Shown: positions 7,726-19,190, numbered from the stretch's first letter. The stretch is 19,648 bases of DNA from Spirogloea muscicola (GCA_009602725.1 WELB01000225.1:87139-106786), one strand, 5' to 3'. Notes: a model not told the origin generated them from the sequence alone. Translations and numbers: made by a program.

Positions 7726-8838
7726 CAGCTTCTCCCCCCCCTCCATCCCCATCCCCCCAACATGCCTACTCGGCGAGCCAAACCGGCTCTGACTGGAGCA
7801 CCACGAAGCAGGATCACCACAGATAGGTAAGGCCTGCTCTGAAAAGCTTTGGTACTGATGCACAATGTCTTTGATCGGAAGCCCTGACCCCTGACACATG
7901 AATCGTGAGCCTGAAAGACAAGAGCACGTTTCCTGCTACTTGTATCATGGCCTTGACAACAGGAGCACCTGTATCAAAGCTCGCCCGTAGAGAAGGGGCT
8001 GGCAAAGGCAGCCCAAAAAGAATGGACATTATCCAAAACCAAAAAAGGTGCCGAAAAGAATAACCACATCTGTGAGCCGTCAGGAGGTAACCTTCTCGCC
8101 TTGGCTCGGCTTGCCTGATAAATGTGCGCAGTGTGTTTTGCAGAACAAAACTGCTTGATGCGCTCACCCTGAGGAGGCCGAGTGCAACTCTAGTGACGGC
8201 AGGCTAGCAGACACAGGCAAACAGGATGCTTGCAACCCGGACATGACATTTCCCCTGGCCCTCCTTGCCACAGACCATAGACTTGGCAGAGGCCACACAG
8301 CAAGCTGTTGCTCTATTGTATCGTCCTTCAGCGTGCCTTATTCGGAACTCTTGGGGCCCTGCATTGCTCGACCAAGGCACATTACGCGTCTGTGATATGT
8401 TACCCGGTATTATAGTGCTGTGGGTACGCCTGTCATGGTGCCAGCGTCATTTGTGCACACTGCGGAGGCCGGCCAGTTGCTTTGGACAGCCGCCATTCCT
8501 AACAGTATTCATTACCTATAAGAAGACTCGTTACGAGCACCTTCTTGACATACTGCATTCCTGCGGTTTGAATAGATTCCAGCACAAGCAGCGGACATGA
8601 TTGTACGTCTTTCTCAGCAGAGGAGCGTTCTGCTTGCCATGAGTACAGGATACTCATGAGAGCCCCAATCTTGCCCGGTGAGGCAGTGAGTATGCAGCAC
8701 TCGTCAATGACTGGTCATGCACGTGAGTGGGTAGGGCAAGTTGTTGAGCATACTTGCTCAGAATGAGTGAGCTTGCAAAGAAGGTGGCTCCTGCAGGGCC
8801 TTGTCGCACGAGTGCCAACTGCACTCGGCTGCGCCGGC
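7726..8838. other. Intergenic region between convergent genes
   Basis: No convincing gene. A plus-strand frame at about 8265-8600 opens at a non-ATG codon and resembles nothing I know. The stretch probably holds the 3' UTRs of the methyltransferase (from the left) and of the zinc-finger gene (from the right), plus a LINE-derived hairpin unit near 8000. Confidence 0.5.
7985..8045 (-). repeat. Solitary hairpin unit of the LINE UTR family
   Basis: On the minus strand this reads CCATTCTTTTTGGGCTG, a short spacer, then CCAGCCCC, the same unit as in the LINE UTRs (compare 1490-1519 and 6111-6139). No LINE coding sequence is attached. It may be the remnant of a very short 5'-truncated insertion or an independent small repeat. 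Confidence 0.6.
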
Positions 8839-9827
8839 TCACCTCTCCCCACGCTGCTCGGGCGTGAGGCCGCTGGTGCCGCAGCCGGGGCACTTCACCA
8901 GCCCAAAGCCCTGGCAGTCGTAACACCTGCAGCAGCGGAAGAGCGTATGCTGGTTAGGGGCTGGACGATGGCCTGCCACTGCCACAAGGCGAAACCGAGT
9001 AAGAACCCAACAAGCAACACCTGTTCCTCTTAGTCAGGACACAAGGAATGTGGAAGACAGCGCTCGGCACATCGACAGACACAGGTGTGCGCAGAGACAG
9101 CCCAGCTGGATCAACAAGACACAGAGGAGATGGGCGCAGCGAGAGATGGGCGAGCTGCATGGCGAATGGCGCACTTCCAGCGCTCGAACATGTTGCCGTT
9201 CTTCTTGTTCCGCCCCGAGCCCTGCAGCACGTCCAGTACAGTGAGCAGCGGCGGCGGCGGAGGCGACCCCGGCGCGAAATCCAGCAAGAGGCTGCCAAGC
9301 CTGGCATGCGCCATAGAATGCTTTGAGGTGGCTCGTCGCGGCAAGGCCAAGCAACGTCGTCGGCAGTGACGTACCTTGCACCCGGGGCACTCGATGGCGC
9401 CCTTGCCGCTGCAGCGGCCGCAGCCCCTGGCGGCCTGCCACAAGGGTGCGGAGCGCACGCCAGGGTCAGCAGTCCGGCGACGGTTAGCGCGGGCGTCCGG
9501 CGTCGTCGCGTGCTTTCGTTCGTACCTTGGCCTTGCCACCGCCGCCACCGCCGAAGAGGCCGCGCGCCACCACCACCCGGGGTGCCGCGCGGGCCGGCTG
9601 CAGCCACGCCACGAGCGGCGGTCAAGGAGAGCCCGCAGGCTCACCGGCTGCCGTTCAGTGCCACCCGGCGCAGGACGCGACGGCAATGGCGGAAATGGCG
9701 GTGCTCGGGAGCGCCGCAGACGCACTGGCTGCGGCCCGGCGTGGCGGCCGAGGGGCGCTCGGCGGCGGAGCCCGCCGACGGCGGCGGCGCCTCCAGCGCC
9801 GCCAAGCTGCAGCGCGCGCGCGTCCAT
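8839..9827 (-). CDS. Plastid-type DnaJ-like zinc-finger protein
   Basis: Five exons on the minus strand, 9827-9645, 9597-9526, 9434-9375, 9221-9175 and 8926-8839, give 149 residues; every intron is GT-AG and every phase closes. Residues 1-61 are Ala/Arg/Pro-rich with few acids, like a chloroplast transit peptide. The mature part has paired Cys motifs, CGRCSGKGAIECPGC and, after a GSGRNKKNGNMFERWK linker, CYDCQGFGLVKCPGC, then a C-terminal GLTPEQRGER. This is the CxxCxGxG zinc-binding module of DnaJ without a J domain, as in plastid BSD2/PSA2-type assembly factors, which help fold or assemble photosynthetic complexes. The closest plant orthologue cannot be named with certainty. Two adjacent exons each carry half of the zinc module. 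The gene is head to head with the channel gene and probably shares a promoter with it. Confidence 0.9.
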
Positions 9828-10097
9828 CAAACCCTAAATTCCACACCCAAGAGCCCACAACCCGACCGCCGCCGCCGCCGCAGCCGCCGCCGTCGCTCGC
9901 GGGCAGCGCGCCACGTGGCGGGAGGCCGGGGGCGGGAGGCGGGTGCTGCAAGGGGGCGCGGTGCTGGGCCGTCAGCGCGCCGTTTTCCCCCCGCGCTCCC
10001 GTCCCGCCTTGCCGTCAAGGAAAAGGACGCGGCTGCTCTATTTGAAAGAGCGGCAGTGAATGCAGCCAGGTAATTCCAGAGGGTGCTCTTGATATTC
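9828..10097. promoter_or_regulatory. Putative bidirectional promoter region
   Basis: About 270 bp separates the start codon of the minus-strand zinc-finger gene (9827) from the first candidate start of the plus-strand channel gene (10098). It is GC-rich with a CCG run (about 9868-9895) and no clear TATA box. The head-to-head arrangement is seen directly; shared regulation is inferred. Confidence 0.45.
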
Positions 10098-10349
10098 ATG
10101 ANAGCTCCCGGCGGCGGTCATGGCGGTCGCCGCCGCCCGCGCCCGCGCCGCCTGCGGCGGATCCGCGCCTGTGGAGCTCCTGCGGATCGGCGGTCCGCTC
10201 CGAGCTGCGTCGCAGCTCGGTGCCACGAGCGATCGCCCCTGCCTGGCCGGCGCTGTTGTCCTCAGACGGCTCGGAACTGTCGCCGGGTGTGGCCGGCGCC
10301 CTCTGTACCTTCGATCGGACTCAGGCCTGTGAAGTGCGCACGGCAGCAG
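10098..10349 (+). other. Candidate first exon of the channel gene, frame unresolved
   Basis: GC-rich sequence rich in Arg/Ala/Pro codons, followed by a good donor at 10350 (CAGCAG|GTATACTG). ATGs at 10098 and 10120 are in different frames. The 10098 frame reaches the donor in phase 0, but the next exon (from 10624) needs phase 1. The 10120 frame stops at 10330-10332. An N at 10102 marks poor sequence here, so an indel error could hide the true frame. It could encode an organelle-targeting N-terminus, as POLLUX/CASTOR-type channels are nuclear-envelope or plastid proteins, or be untranslated. Confidence 0.4.
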
Positions 10350-10623
10350 GTATACTGTCTGACGGACAGCTGCTTCCGGTTGATGTCTCACACGCCATAG
10401 CTGCTGTAACTTGTATACTGTTCTCTTGCATCTTCAAGCCACGGAGGCCGACTCTTTCACGTAGGATTCAGGAATCTGACAGTCAGACCTCAGCTTTTGA
10501 GCTCCTGCCTGTTCACTGGACGCTCCGGTAGTCCACAATGTTGGATCATGAGTAGTCCTTCTGTTTCGAAGTGATGCACAGTGGTAACTCAATGATCCAG
10601 GCTGACTTGCCATTCACTTGCAG

Positions 10624-13600
10624 GTTGGCAGAGCGCTGGTCAGCTAGCCCTGAGGACCTGCATGACAAGGGTTGACAAGTGCAGAAGTCCTAGAATATCA
10701 AATTCAAGAGGCGTCTTATTCATCTGCCCAGCATCGCAGTCCCCGGCAGCTTCTCACAATGATCACAACGAGCCAGCCGATGAACGCGACATTGAGCTTG
10801 AGGGCGGAGATTCTCAAGATAAGTCAGGCAGGAGTACAGTGCACGTCGAGTCAACCAGCACAGCTGCTGTGAATCTCAACTCTCACAGCTACAAGGTTGG
10901 CCAAATAGCCAATGATACGAGCAACGGAGCCAGTATGCAGAAGCAGGACGGCCCCGAAGGAGCTGGTGAAGGTCTTCAAAGCGACGCTGACTACGCTGAA
11001 GTCACTGGTGTCAGAGATCACAGGGCAGCTGAGTGTAGTGGCAGTGATCGAGCCAAAGATTGGCCACCAAATATGCTGCCACCATCCTTACGTGAACGAC
11101 GAGCCCTGCTTCGTGCAAAAAAGCGGGAATGGTCGAGACTGCAAGAGCTACTTGGGAAGGTGAGCTTCTGCGGAAGTCCAGGAGCAGGAGATCATGATCC
11201 AGGCAACATGGGCAGACCTGGTGTAGGACTTGCCTCTTTTTATCTGTCTTTCAGCGCTTGTCCTTTGCAGGAGACACTGATGTGTGCCTCTGTTGTGATG
11301 CAGGCTGCAGCAGGCTGTGCTGCAGCTGCTGCATTTGCCTTGTTGGCAGCCGTGACTCCCTCCTTGTACCATCCCCTCCAAAGAAGGCTGGCATCTCTTC
11401 AAGCTGCCAACACTCTCCATCACCAGCCAGGGAACCAAGCAGATGATTCATCATACGCAGAAATGGAGGAGGAGGCCGAAGCATGGAAGCGGAGGCTACG
11501 GATTACTGCCCCATTGGCGTTAACAGTAGACAATACTCGGCTCACTGAGGATCAGCTTGAGAAAGCAATTACTGGAAAGCGACATCACCTTGTGGATGCT
11601 GTTGGCTTGGCGACTCTTCTGTCATACAAGCTTGATGTTCTCATTGAGAAGTTCCCTATCACGTGCGTGGTTCTCTCATGGCAGTCATTGTGGCAGCTGC
11701 ATCCATAGAGCACAATTTGCTCCTCTTTGCTTACTATGCTTGACGCTACTTGCTAGATGGCATGTGCGGACTCTTGGTGGGTCTTTCTGATTTGTTAATG
11801 GCTGTGCAGCTATGTACTGCTGCTCTTCATTGCCTGTGGTTCTTTGATTACAATAGGAGGTCTCTTATTCTACCATTACAGGTGAAATGTCCAAAGCATT
11901 ATCGGTGATTTCCTCTTAGTGGATTTGTATTAGTAGGTACAGCTTCATGAAGCACAGCTTCAAAACAAGCGTATGCTGCACGATGTTCTGATATCTGCAT
12001 GTCTTGTGCTAGTTAGGGGAAAGAGGCAGCTCTGGGAGGATGCACTGTGGGACTCTTGGGCGTCGGTGTGCACTTCCAGTTACCATCTGAAGGTCCAGCT
12101 ACCTTGCCCTCGCATAGATTGTACCAACTACTACTGCCATGTGCCTCGGATTTGTGTCTAAGCAGGGCTAGTGTTTAGGATTGTGAAGGTGTGCATTTTG
12201 GCTGACTGAGGCCCTCGTTACTGATGCATACCAGGCAAGGACGAGGGTAGACAGGGCTATTGGATTCTGTTTGGCACTTGGTGGTCTCCTCTTCTACTCT
12301 CTCTTGACCAGTACAATGACTGCACAATTTCGAGTGAGCTCGATTGCTGGCTCTTTTCATGTTGAAGCACCTTGAATGGATGTACGAACTTTTGTGGATG
12401 TATTGCTGCAGTGACTGCAGGTGTGAATCTTTTGCATACATGCAGGGCCACATGGAGTGGTTGCGTGAGGGAGCTCATTCACAGGTTGTTGAAAGTGGCC
12501 ATCTTGTTGTTGTTGGGACCAACAGTCATCTCCTTCCACTGCTTCGCCAGCTGAATCGATCATCCACATTTGTCCGGCCAGATGTCAGCTCTCGACGGTG
12601 TGCTTACTCTGACTCGCAAAGTTGGTCTTCCACTTGCCACTCATGTTTGCAGCTTTGAAGACATTCGTCTGTGCTGTTTGCGATTGTTCACATCATTCCA
12701 GGGGTTTTTCTCAATGACTGTAGTCATTGTTGTTGTTTCTTATATGAAAATCTGAGAAATAGAGGTCCAGCCTGTGACGTCTGAGTGATGCTCATTTCTT
12801 GAGTACATATATGTATGTCAGTGTATATTGACAGAGCAACACACTCTGATGTGAAGCAGCAAGCAAACTGTTCTCTTGCTGTCTGAGAAACCACGCAAGG
12901 AGACTGAGAGGTATCTTTCAAGCATTGTGAAGGAATGCTCGCACTTGGCACTCCTGACACGCAGGTATGGCACTTAGCACTGTCTTGTGTCATTGTCAGC
13001 CCTTCAGAAATCTGTGGTGTAACCATGTCGTTGGAAGGCTAGTGCTCAGAGCAGGCTTTGGCTGCCATGATTGGTAGTGCAGCATGGCAAGAACATCTGG
13101 ATTGCCAGGTCGTAACATCAGCCACTTTTGTCTGGCATGACAGTGGCAGTCTCGCAAGCACACGCTCTTTTCGGCGAGTGGCAGCTGATAAGGCACGCTG
13201 TGTCATTTTGCTGGCCACCAAGGATGATCAGTGAGTCTTTCCACATACTCTTTGTCTGTCATTGGTCCTTGTCAGGTTTATGATACAATTTTGCGATATA
13301 CTCAGGCTCCTCAGTTGATAGCTTGCTTGACATAGAAGGCGTTTCTGATGAAAATGAGAAATTAGTGTCAAGTACTTTGATCAACATTGCCAATCCGTTA
13401 CTCATGTACACTGCTGCAGGTATGATGCAGATGCAGATGCTATTCTGTCCACCTTGGCACTACAGCCTTTGTTGGAGGGTCGTTCAGTTGATGTTGTTGT
13501 GGAGGTATCCTTACTTATACGAATGCATAGTCACAACGGCATTGCTGACACTATCCTAGGCCTTGTTCAATTTTGCCTGAAATGCTATTTGAAAGGTGGT

Positions 13601-16600
13601 CACATACAAGGTGCATCCCAGCAAGTAGCAAGAATGTTATTTCACTCCTGATACAGATGCTGAGAGCATCCCAGGCAGGTGTTAGTAGGAATACCTCTAA
13701 GGGGTCAGCAAGGCTACCCTTGGTATTATAATACTTTGCAGCAATAACATGGACTTTTCTGCTGGTCTAAGCTGTAATCCTGCAACTGCACACAGGTGTC
13801 CAAGAAAAGCACTGCCGATCTTGTGGCCGGGCTCACACGGATGCAGTTGAGTCCAGTGGAAGACCTATCATCGAGGCTCTTTGTGCAGTGTGCAAGACAG
13901 AGGGGCCTGAAGAATGTCTACCGCAGGCTCCTTGACTACGGTGCCAACAACGGACGTAAGATCACAAACGCATCATGCTAAACCTTGCTGCCAACGCTTC
14001 CTGCAATGAAGATTGCAAGAAGAAAGTATGTACTGGGCTTGTATGCCACGATGTGTGTGGGAGGGCTGCTTATTATAGACTCGCTAGTGAAGGGTGTCAA
14101 ATGCAGAAGCGCCACTGACTATCTTCATCCAACCTTCAGGAGATGTTCTGAGCCTTCGCAGTTACCCTCAATTGGTTGGGCTGTTTTATCAGGACTTGCG
14201 TCGAGGATTTCCTGAGGTATGAGTCCTGATCACAAAACCCTGTACTGCTGATAGGTGGCAAAGGTGCAGTCAAGTCAATGATGTGTGGTCTGTGAACGTT
14301 ATCATGTATCACACCCTAAGTGTCTACTACTGCGTTTGCGTTTGATATGAGCACAGGAGACGCCCAAGGATTGACTGCAAATCCTTGACTTGACATTCTT
14401 ATCTGTACATTCAATGAGCCAGGTCTATTGGTTCATGTGCTGCTTATGACGTGCAAGTGATGGGGCTAGTTGATTATATCTTAAGTGTATCTCTTTCTTC
14501 GTTTGAGCAGGCGGTTATTTGCGGGCTGGTTCGAGATGGCCAAGTGGACTTTCACCCTGACGACAAAGTCATTTTCCAATCAGATGATAAGGTTTGTATA
14601 GGTATGCAAGGGAGCCTCTGCAGAATACTCTGAATTGCACTGTAGACTGCTGCTCAGTATCTGCATGTCAATTGTCATCTGCTCTCGGCTTCCGACTAAT
14701 GACTTCTCATCCTTGACTTGTAGTTGATTATGATTTCGTCAAACGGTGCATACATGTCACCTCCAGCAGCACTGCAAATGGCTGCACTGCATGTCAGAGA
14801 CATTCACGCAAAACAGGAGCTGAGCGACAAGCCTGCATCAATAGCACTTAAGCCAAATTATGCGGAAAAGAGTGCCAGCAAGCCTGCAAAGTGGTCTGCA
14901 CGGGTATGTAAGTGGTGTGCATGAGTATGTGAAAGGAGTTTTGATCTAATCTACAGTCATGCTGCTGCCCTACTGCTTTACGGCCATAAGTTTACGGGTC
15001 AGATCTTACAAGGCTAACAAGGTGCTCCAAGAGCGTCATCTACGTCTCATGCTGCCAGGAAGCAGCACAAAGTGCTACTTCGTGGGGCCTCTTCAACGTC
15101 CTGAAGCTTATGATGGTCTCCATATTTTTGATTGATCAGATGCCTCAAGACGAAAGTAGAAGGCCAGCATCAAGGAAAGAGCACATCATAATGCTGGGAT
15201 GGCGTCCCCAGGTTGCCGACATGATCCTCGAGTACGACGACTATGTTGGACCAGGCAGTGAGCTGGTAGAGACCCCCCCCCTCCTTGACCTGAAGGTGAT
15301 GAGGTGGCTACTTTGTGCAGGTCTTGATAGTTATCTAAGTCTCTGCTGGACTTGACACCACAGCGTCCAGGATCCTCAGAAAGGGTCACAATTCTCACCC
15401 AATGTGCTTGTTTGCGTGTGTGTTAGGTTATCCTGGCCAGAACGCCAGCAGCCTACAGAGAAGAGCTGCTGTACCGCAAATTAAGACCCTTGAAGAACCT
15501 TCGAGTTACACATATGGTAAGCTCGTGGATATGACACATGTGCTTCATTCTTTATGAAGCAAAATTTGTGCAGTTCGATACGTACTAATAAGCCCCATGG
15601 TTGCAGCAGTCTATTTGATAACTTCAAGCAGCTGCATCACATGCATCAAATCACCGTACATCTCATCTGGTCCTCTGATCAATCTTCTGTCCTAGCCGTC
15701 GCAGGAGGGCAATACAATGAGCAAAACAGACATGACAAGTGTAGTTACGGATCCAAGATGGAACACTTCACATTCACAAGCATCGACTCAGGATAATGGC
15801 GACAATGATGAAGTCCCTCTGTCAATTGTAGTCATTGCTGAAAGGCATGCACCTGTATCTGGTAAGTCAGTGGAGAGGAAATGTAACTCATACTTGCTTG
15901 CACTTGCATGTCTCTGACTGATAGAAGTCTTCAACCAGTGTGTGAGAGCCAATGTATGCGTCCACTTTGACAAGAATGTGTTGCCTGTGCCAGATAGCAC
16001 CAAGTTGGACAAGCAGTCGCTCTTTGCGTTCTTACTTGCTGAGGCTGTCTGTGAAGAGAAGAATATAAAGGTAGGCTTCATCAGTGACAGTGACAATCAT
16101 CTTATTCCAAACAATATAAGCAGATCAAGCAGCAGTGACACTGACTTTCCTCTTCTCTTCTTCAGCCCTCAAGCTTGGTTGCTGAGTTCATAGACCCCAA
16201 GCTGGGAAAGCAGGTCAGCTTTCCTCTGTGCTGCTTGGTTCTTCATCCTTCTTGCCGAAATTGGAAGGAAGGCCCGTAGATGTCACCGCACATTGTTGAC
16301 AGTTTTCAGAAAACGCTTCACATGTGTTGCACAAGCATCGCCACATCCTTAAGAATGTCCTTTGTTGCATTCAGATCATCAAGAGCCACAAGTCACTCGC
16401 ATTTGTGGGCACCAGTGAGCTTATGGGCTTGATCACAGCACAAGGTCAGCCAATTATGTGCTCAGTCCACTTGAATTGCCTCTTCTCCAAAGTTCCTCTG
16501 CTTTGCACATGCATGCGACTTGATTGACACACAAGTAAACACTCCACAATAAGTATCAACAACTATTGCGAGAGCTTCAAATCGTAGTAAGTTGCTGCAG

Positions 16601-17289
16601 GGCACTCTTCAATCTCAGTGTGTCTGCAGCGTGCCTCTTAAAGTCACCACTTCGCAATCTCATCATTTGCAATGACCGCATGCAGTCACGGAGCACAGTG
16701 AGCTCAATGCGGTGTGGAAGGAACTTCTGAACTCCTGGGGCAATGAGATTTATATCAAGGTTCTTAATCTGCTCATATACTTCCAAATCACGGATTGTTA
16801 GCTCTTTCATTAGAGACTCCATATGTATATATGGCGCAATCTGCACTATTACCCCAGCCAACTATGAGCAGTTTTCACTTCACCTTGAAGGATGTTGGCC
16901 ACTACAAGAGCGAGGAGGAGGAGCCTTCATTTGCAGAGCTTGCAGAGCGAGCAGTGCTTCGCTGTGAAGTTGCCATTGGGTATCGCAAGTCTGGCAAATC
17001 GGTGGGTTCCTGCTGTAGTGATGCTGAAGTAGCTCAATCTGATGAAGAAGGGCTGCTTCAGTGCTTCAGTGCTGCTTCATGCGACGCTTTCATGTGACAG
17101 GGATCCAGATGCCTCGCTGCTTTAGCCGGATTGCATCTGACGCAGATCACTGTCAGAGTTGTTACAAGGCGTCAAGTCTGAGCCAGCCGTTTTGACCACC
17201 TTGTGCAGACACTGAACCCTACGCCAAAGGGCACCCCTATTTCCCTAGGCGTCGGGGACTCACTTATTGTTATTGCAGAAAGTGCCTAA
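10624..17289 (+). CDS. CASTOR/POLLUX/DMI1-like RCK-domain ion channel
   Basis: Exons: 10624-11159, 11271-11662, 11810-11881, 12017-12065, 12211-12333, 12446-12597, 12860-12964, 13078-13230, 13420-13504, 13796-13955, 14140-14216, 14511-14591, 14724-14903, 15140-15265, 15427-15516, 15705-15861, 15994-16070, 16166-16213, 16375-16444, 16686-16759, 16858-17001, 17209-17289. From the ATG at 10662 this gives 997 residues with all phases closing. Residues 1-166 are polar; hydrophobic segments lie at about 170-200, 297-321 ([20 protein letters not shown]) and 352-378. The first RCK-like domain starts with [18 protein letters not shown]; the second with [20 protein letters not shown] and PGSELV. The ends match the family: [21 protein letters not shown] and DSLIVIAES. 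Plant relatives are cation channels of the nuclear envelope needed for calcium spiking in root symbiosis; here the location and ion are unknown. Least certain are the first exon, the acceptor at 13078 and the exon 5 start. Confidence 0.85.
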
Positions 17290-17988
17290 TTAATGGGGGC
17301 TTGATAGCAAGGACTCGAGATTGTTTTCTAGGGAGAATGCTCTGACAAGCAGGCCCCAGTGGTGCCACTGTGCCGACATGTTTGGACCTTCTCAAGCAAT
17401 GCCTTTGAACTTGCGGCTTTGGGAAGAATCTTGAAGCCCATCTGGTATACTGAGGACTATGCTCATTCGTGTGCATGCAGCAGCAGCAGAAAGACCTTTG
17501 GTGTTGTGGAGTCAGAGCAAGTACCTTCGGTTTACTGACTAGACCTTGGCTTCCACACAATGCTAGAAATGGCAGACTGCACATGCATGCCATTGCTGGT
17601 CTTGCACATGCACCTTACATGGCTTCTCATTGCAGCAGCAAAGCAGCCAGATCAAGAGGGGCCTCCAATTCCAGCCCAAGACATGGCACTGTATGCATCA
17701 AAAAGTAGGGAGACGAACGGATGGACTGCAGCCGCGACTGCACAGCCTGGAGGTTCTGAGCCTTGGAAACACTTCATGAGCTTGGTGCTTCCACGAGCAA
17801 CAAGAACAGGGAGGGAGTTGACGCAAGGAGCGTTCCTGGGTTGGACATGGTGGCCAAGTAATGTTACCCATCAAGAGCAGTGGAGGAGTGAGACATTGTC
17901 AGCAGCTGCAGAGGCCGGCAGGGCTCGATGCAGCTGCAGAGAATGGCCCAGAGAGAGTGCAAAAAATGTGCTGGCCCTGGTGAGAATG
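17290..17988. other. Region between convergent genes, no gene recognised
   Basis: Lies between the stop of the channel gene and the stop of the minus-strand membrane protein. It should contain both 3' UTRs. A plus-strand frame at 17560-18234 overlaps the membrane-protein gene antisense and has no recognisable features, so it is treated as a shadow. No RNA gene or repeat is seen. Confidence 0.5.
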
Positions 17989-18966
17989 CTACAGGAGTCG
18001 TGGCTCTGGCAACTCAAGCTCCGGAGCGTGTGGGCTGGCACGGCGCTCAGCACGGCGGCCTGGGCCGCTTGGGCTGCGCAGGTGTCGGCTGCCTGGGGAC
18101 TGCTGGTGGACGCCCGCACTGGATGTCTCAGGATGCTCAAGCTGCGGGCCACCTCGCAAGGACTGCGGCGAGTCCTTGGACGCCACGGAGGCATCGTCAA
18201 GGCTGGCGAAGCTGGCGCGGCTGGTGGCTCGTGACACATCTGCCAGCGGGTTGATGTGCAGCGAGTGCTTCAGCAATGCTAGCCCCTTGTCGGCCCCGCC
18301 GCCGCCCCCAGGCAACTGGACAGCGAGCGCGTCCATGACGGGCCTGATGACGAGGACAAACTCGCCGATGGCGGTGCAGAGCATCACTGCGGCAAATGCT
18401 AAGAAGGCGAGCGCCTCGGCGGCGCCCCCAGCAGGCCGCGAGAGCACAGTGAAGCCCAACAGCGTGAGCTGCACCGGCAAGAGCACCATGAAGGCAGCAA
18501 GGAGGCCGTAGGCGCGGCCCCTCAGCCTGCGGTTGATGACTGACGACGCCATGCTCCACGACACGGCAGCAAATGCGCCAAGGTAGCAGGTGGCGAATGC
18601 AGCGGCCGACAGGGTGCCGAAGAGCGGAAAGGTGCACGCGGCGATAATGTGGTCATTGTTGCCGCCTGTATTGCAGGGCTCCGAGGCGTAGGTGCGGGTG
18701 AAGTAGGTGGGGACGGCGCCATCGTAGCCCTCGCCGCTGAATGCGGCGGGGGTGAGGACGACGAACCAGAGCTGGAGGAGGAAGAGGGGCGCTGCGAGTG
18801 CGGCGATAAGGCCGATGGAGCGGGCGGCGGCGGCGGCGCCCCGGGTCGTGCGCAGCGGGAAGGGGGTCGTGGCCACGGAGCCGCGCACGATGAGCAGCGC
18901 GGTGAGCAGGAAGCAGGGCTCCGCGATGCCCTGGGCGGCCAGGAGGTACGCCCGGCAGACCCGGCC
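17989..18966 (-). CDS. Multi-pass membrane protein of unknown function (3' exon)
   Basis: A 325-residue open frame that begins directly after a good acceptor (CCGTCCCTCAG|GGC, read on the minus strand) and ends at TGA 17989-17991. It has about five hydrophobic segments: near AEPCFLLTALLIV, IGLIAALAAPLFLLQLWFVV, ACTFPLFGTLSAAAFATCYL, GLLAAFMVLLPVQLTLLGF and ALAFLAFAAVMLCTAIGEF. A loop with Tyr and paired Cys lies between the second and third. The last about 95 residues are soluble and Ser/Pro/Arg-rich. The family is not recognised, and a transporter motif is not evident. The first ATG in this exon (18888) would remove the first hydrophobic segment, so the true start is upstream. The gene converges on the channel gene. 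Confidence 0.7.
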   Translation of the reverse strand, partial: GRVCRAYLLAAQGIAEPCFLLTALLIVRGSVATTPFPLRTTRGAAAAARSIGLIAALAAPLFLLQLWFVVLTPAAFSGEGYDGAVPTYFTRTYASEPCNTGGNNDHIIAACTFPLFGTLSAAAFATCYLGAFAAVSWSMASSVINRRLRGRAYGLLAAFMVLLPVQLTLLGFTVLSRPAGGAAEALAFLAFAAVMLCTAIGEFVLVIRPVMDALAVQLPGGGGGADKGLALLKHSLHINPLADVSRATSRASFASLDDASVASKDSPQSLRGGPQLEHPETSSAGVHQQSPGSRHLRSPSGPGRRAERRASPHAPELELPEPRLL

Positions 18967-19180
18967 CTGAGGGACGGCACGAGGGTGGCCAGCGGTGGCG
19001 GGGAGGAGTCAGCAGGAGCGACACGACCACGGCGGCGACGGCGGCGGCAGCAGCAGCCGCAGCGGCGAGCGGCGGCGGCGGCGCTTCCCCTGCTTCGCAA
19101 ACGATGTTTGGCAAGCAACCCAGATAGTAGAGCTCCTTGAGACTTCCAATGTTGCCGTTCGGTACTCGGGCATCAGTTAG
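18967..19180 (-). other. Unresolved 5' part of the membrane-protein gene
   Basis: On the minus strand a frame runs from about 19180 to 18990 and includes an Ala/Val stretch (PLAAAAAAAAAVAAVVVSLL) that would make a signal anchor or first membrane segment. It is out of frame with the downstream exon by one step, and no intron fits between them because the only GT before the acceptor is 14 bases away. Either there is a one-base sequencing error in this very GC-rich stretch, or the first exon lies elsewhere. Confidence 0.4.
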
Positions 19181-19190
19181 ACACTTCTAC

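Noticed and set aside
8265-8600. 111-residue plus-strand ORF
   Set aside because: It opens at a non-ATG codon, shows no resemblance to known proteins, and lies where the 3' UTR of the zinc-finger gene is expected.
12700-12760. Possible exon encoding a Val-rich strand (VVIVVVS) in the channel gene
   Set aside because: The exon from 12860 supplies the expected strand ([12 protein letters not shown]) and fits the phase left by the previous exon, so the Val-rich stretch is taken as intronic chance.
16577-16861. Minus-strand 94-residue ORF
   Set aside because: It is antisense to the exon at 16686-16759, which fits the channel family (GNEIYIK) with correct phase and splice sites.
17560-18234. Plus-strand 224-residue ORF
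   Set aside because: It overlaps the membrane-protein gene antisense, has unremarkable composition and no family features.
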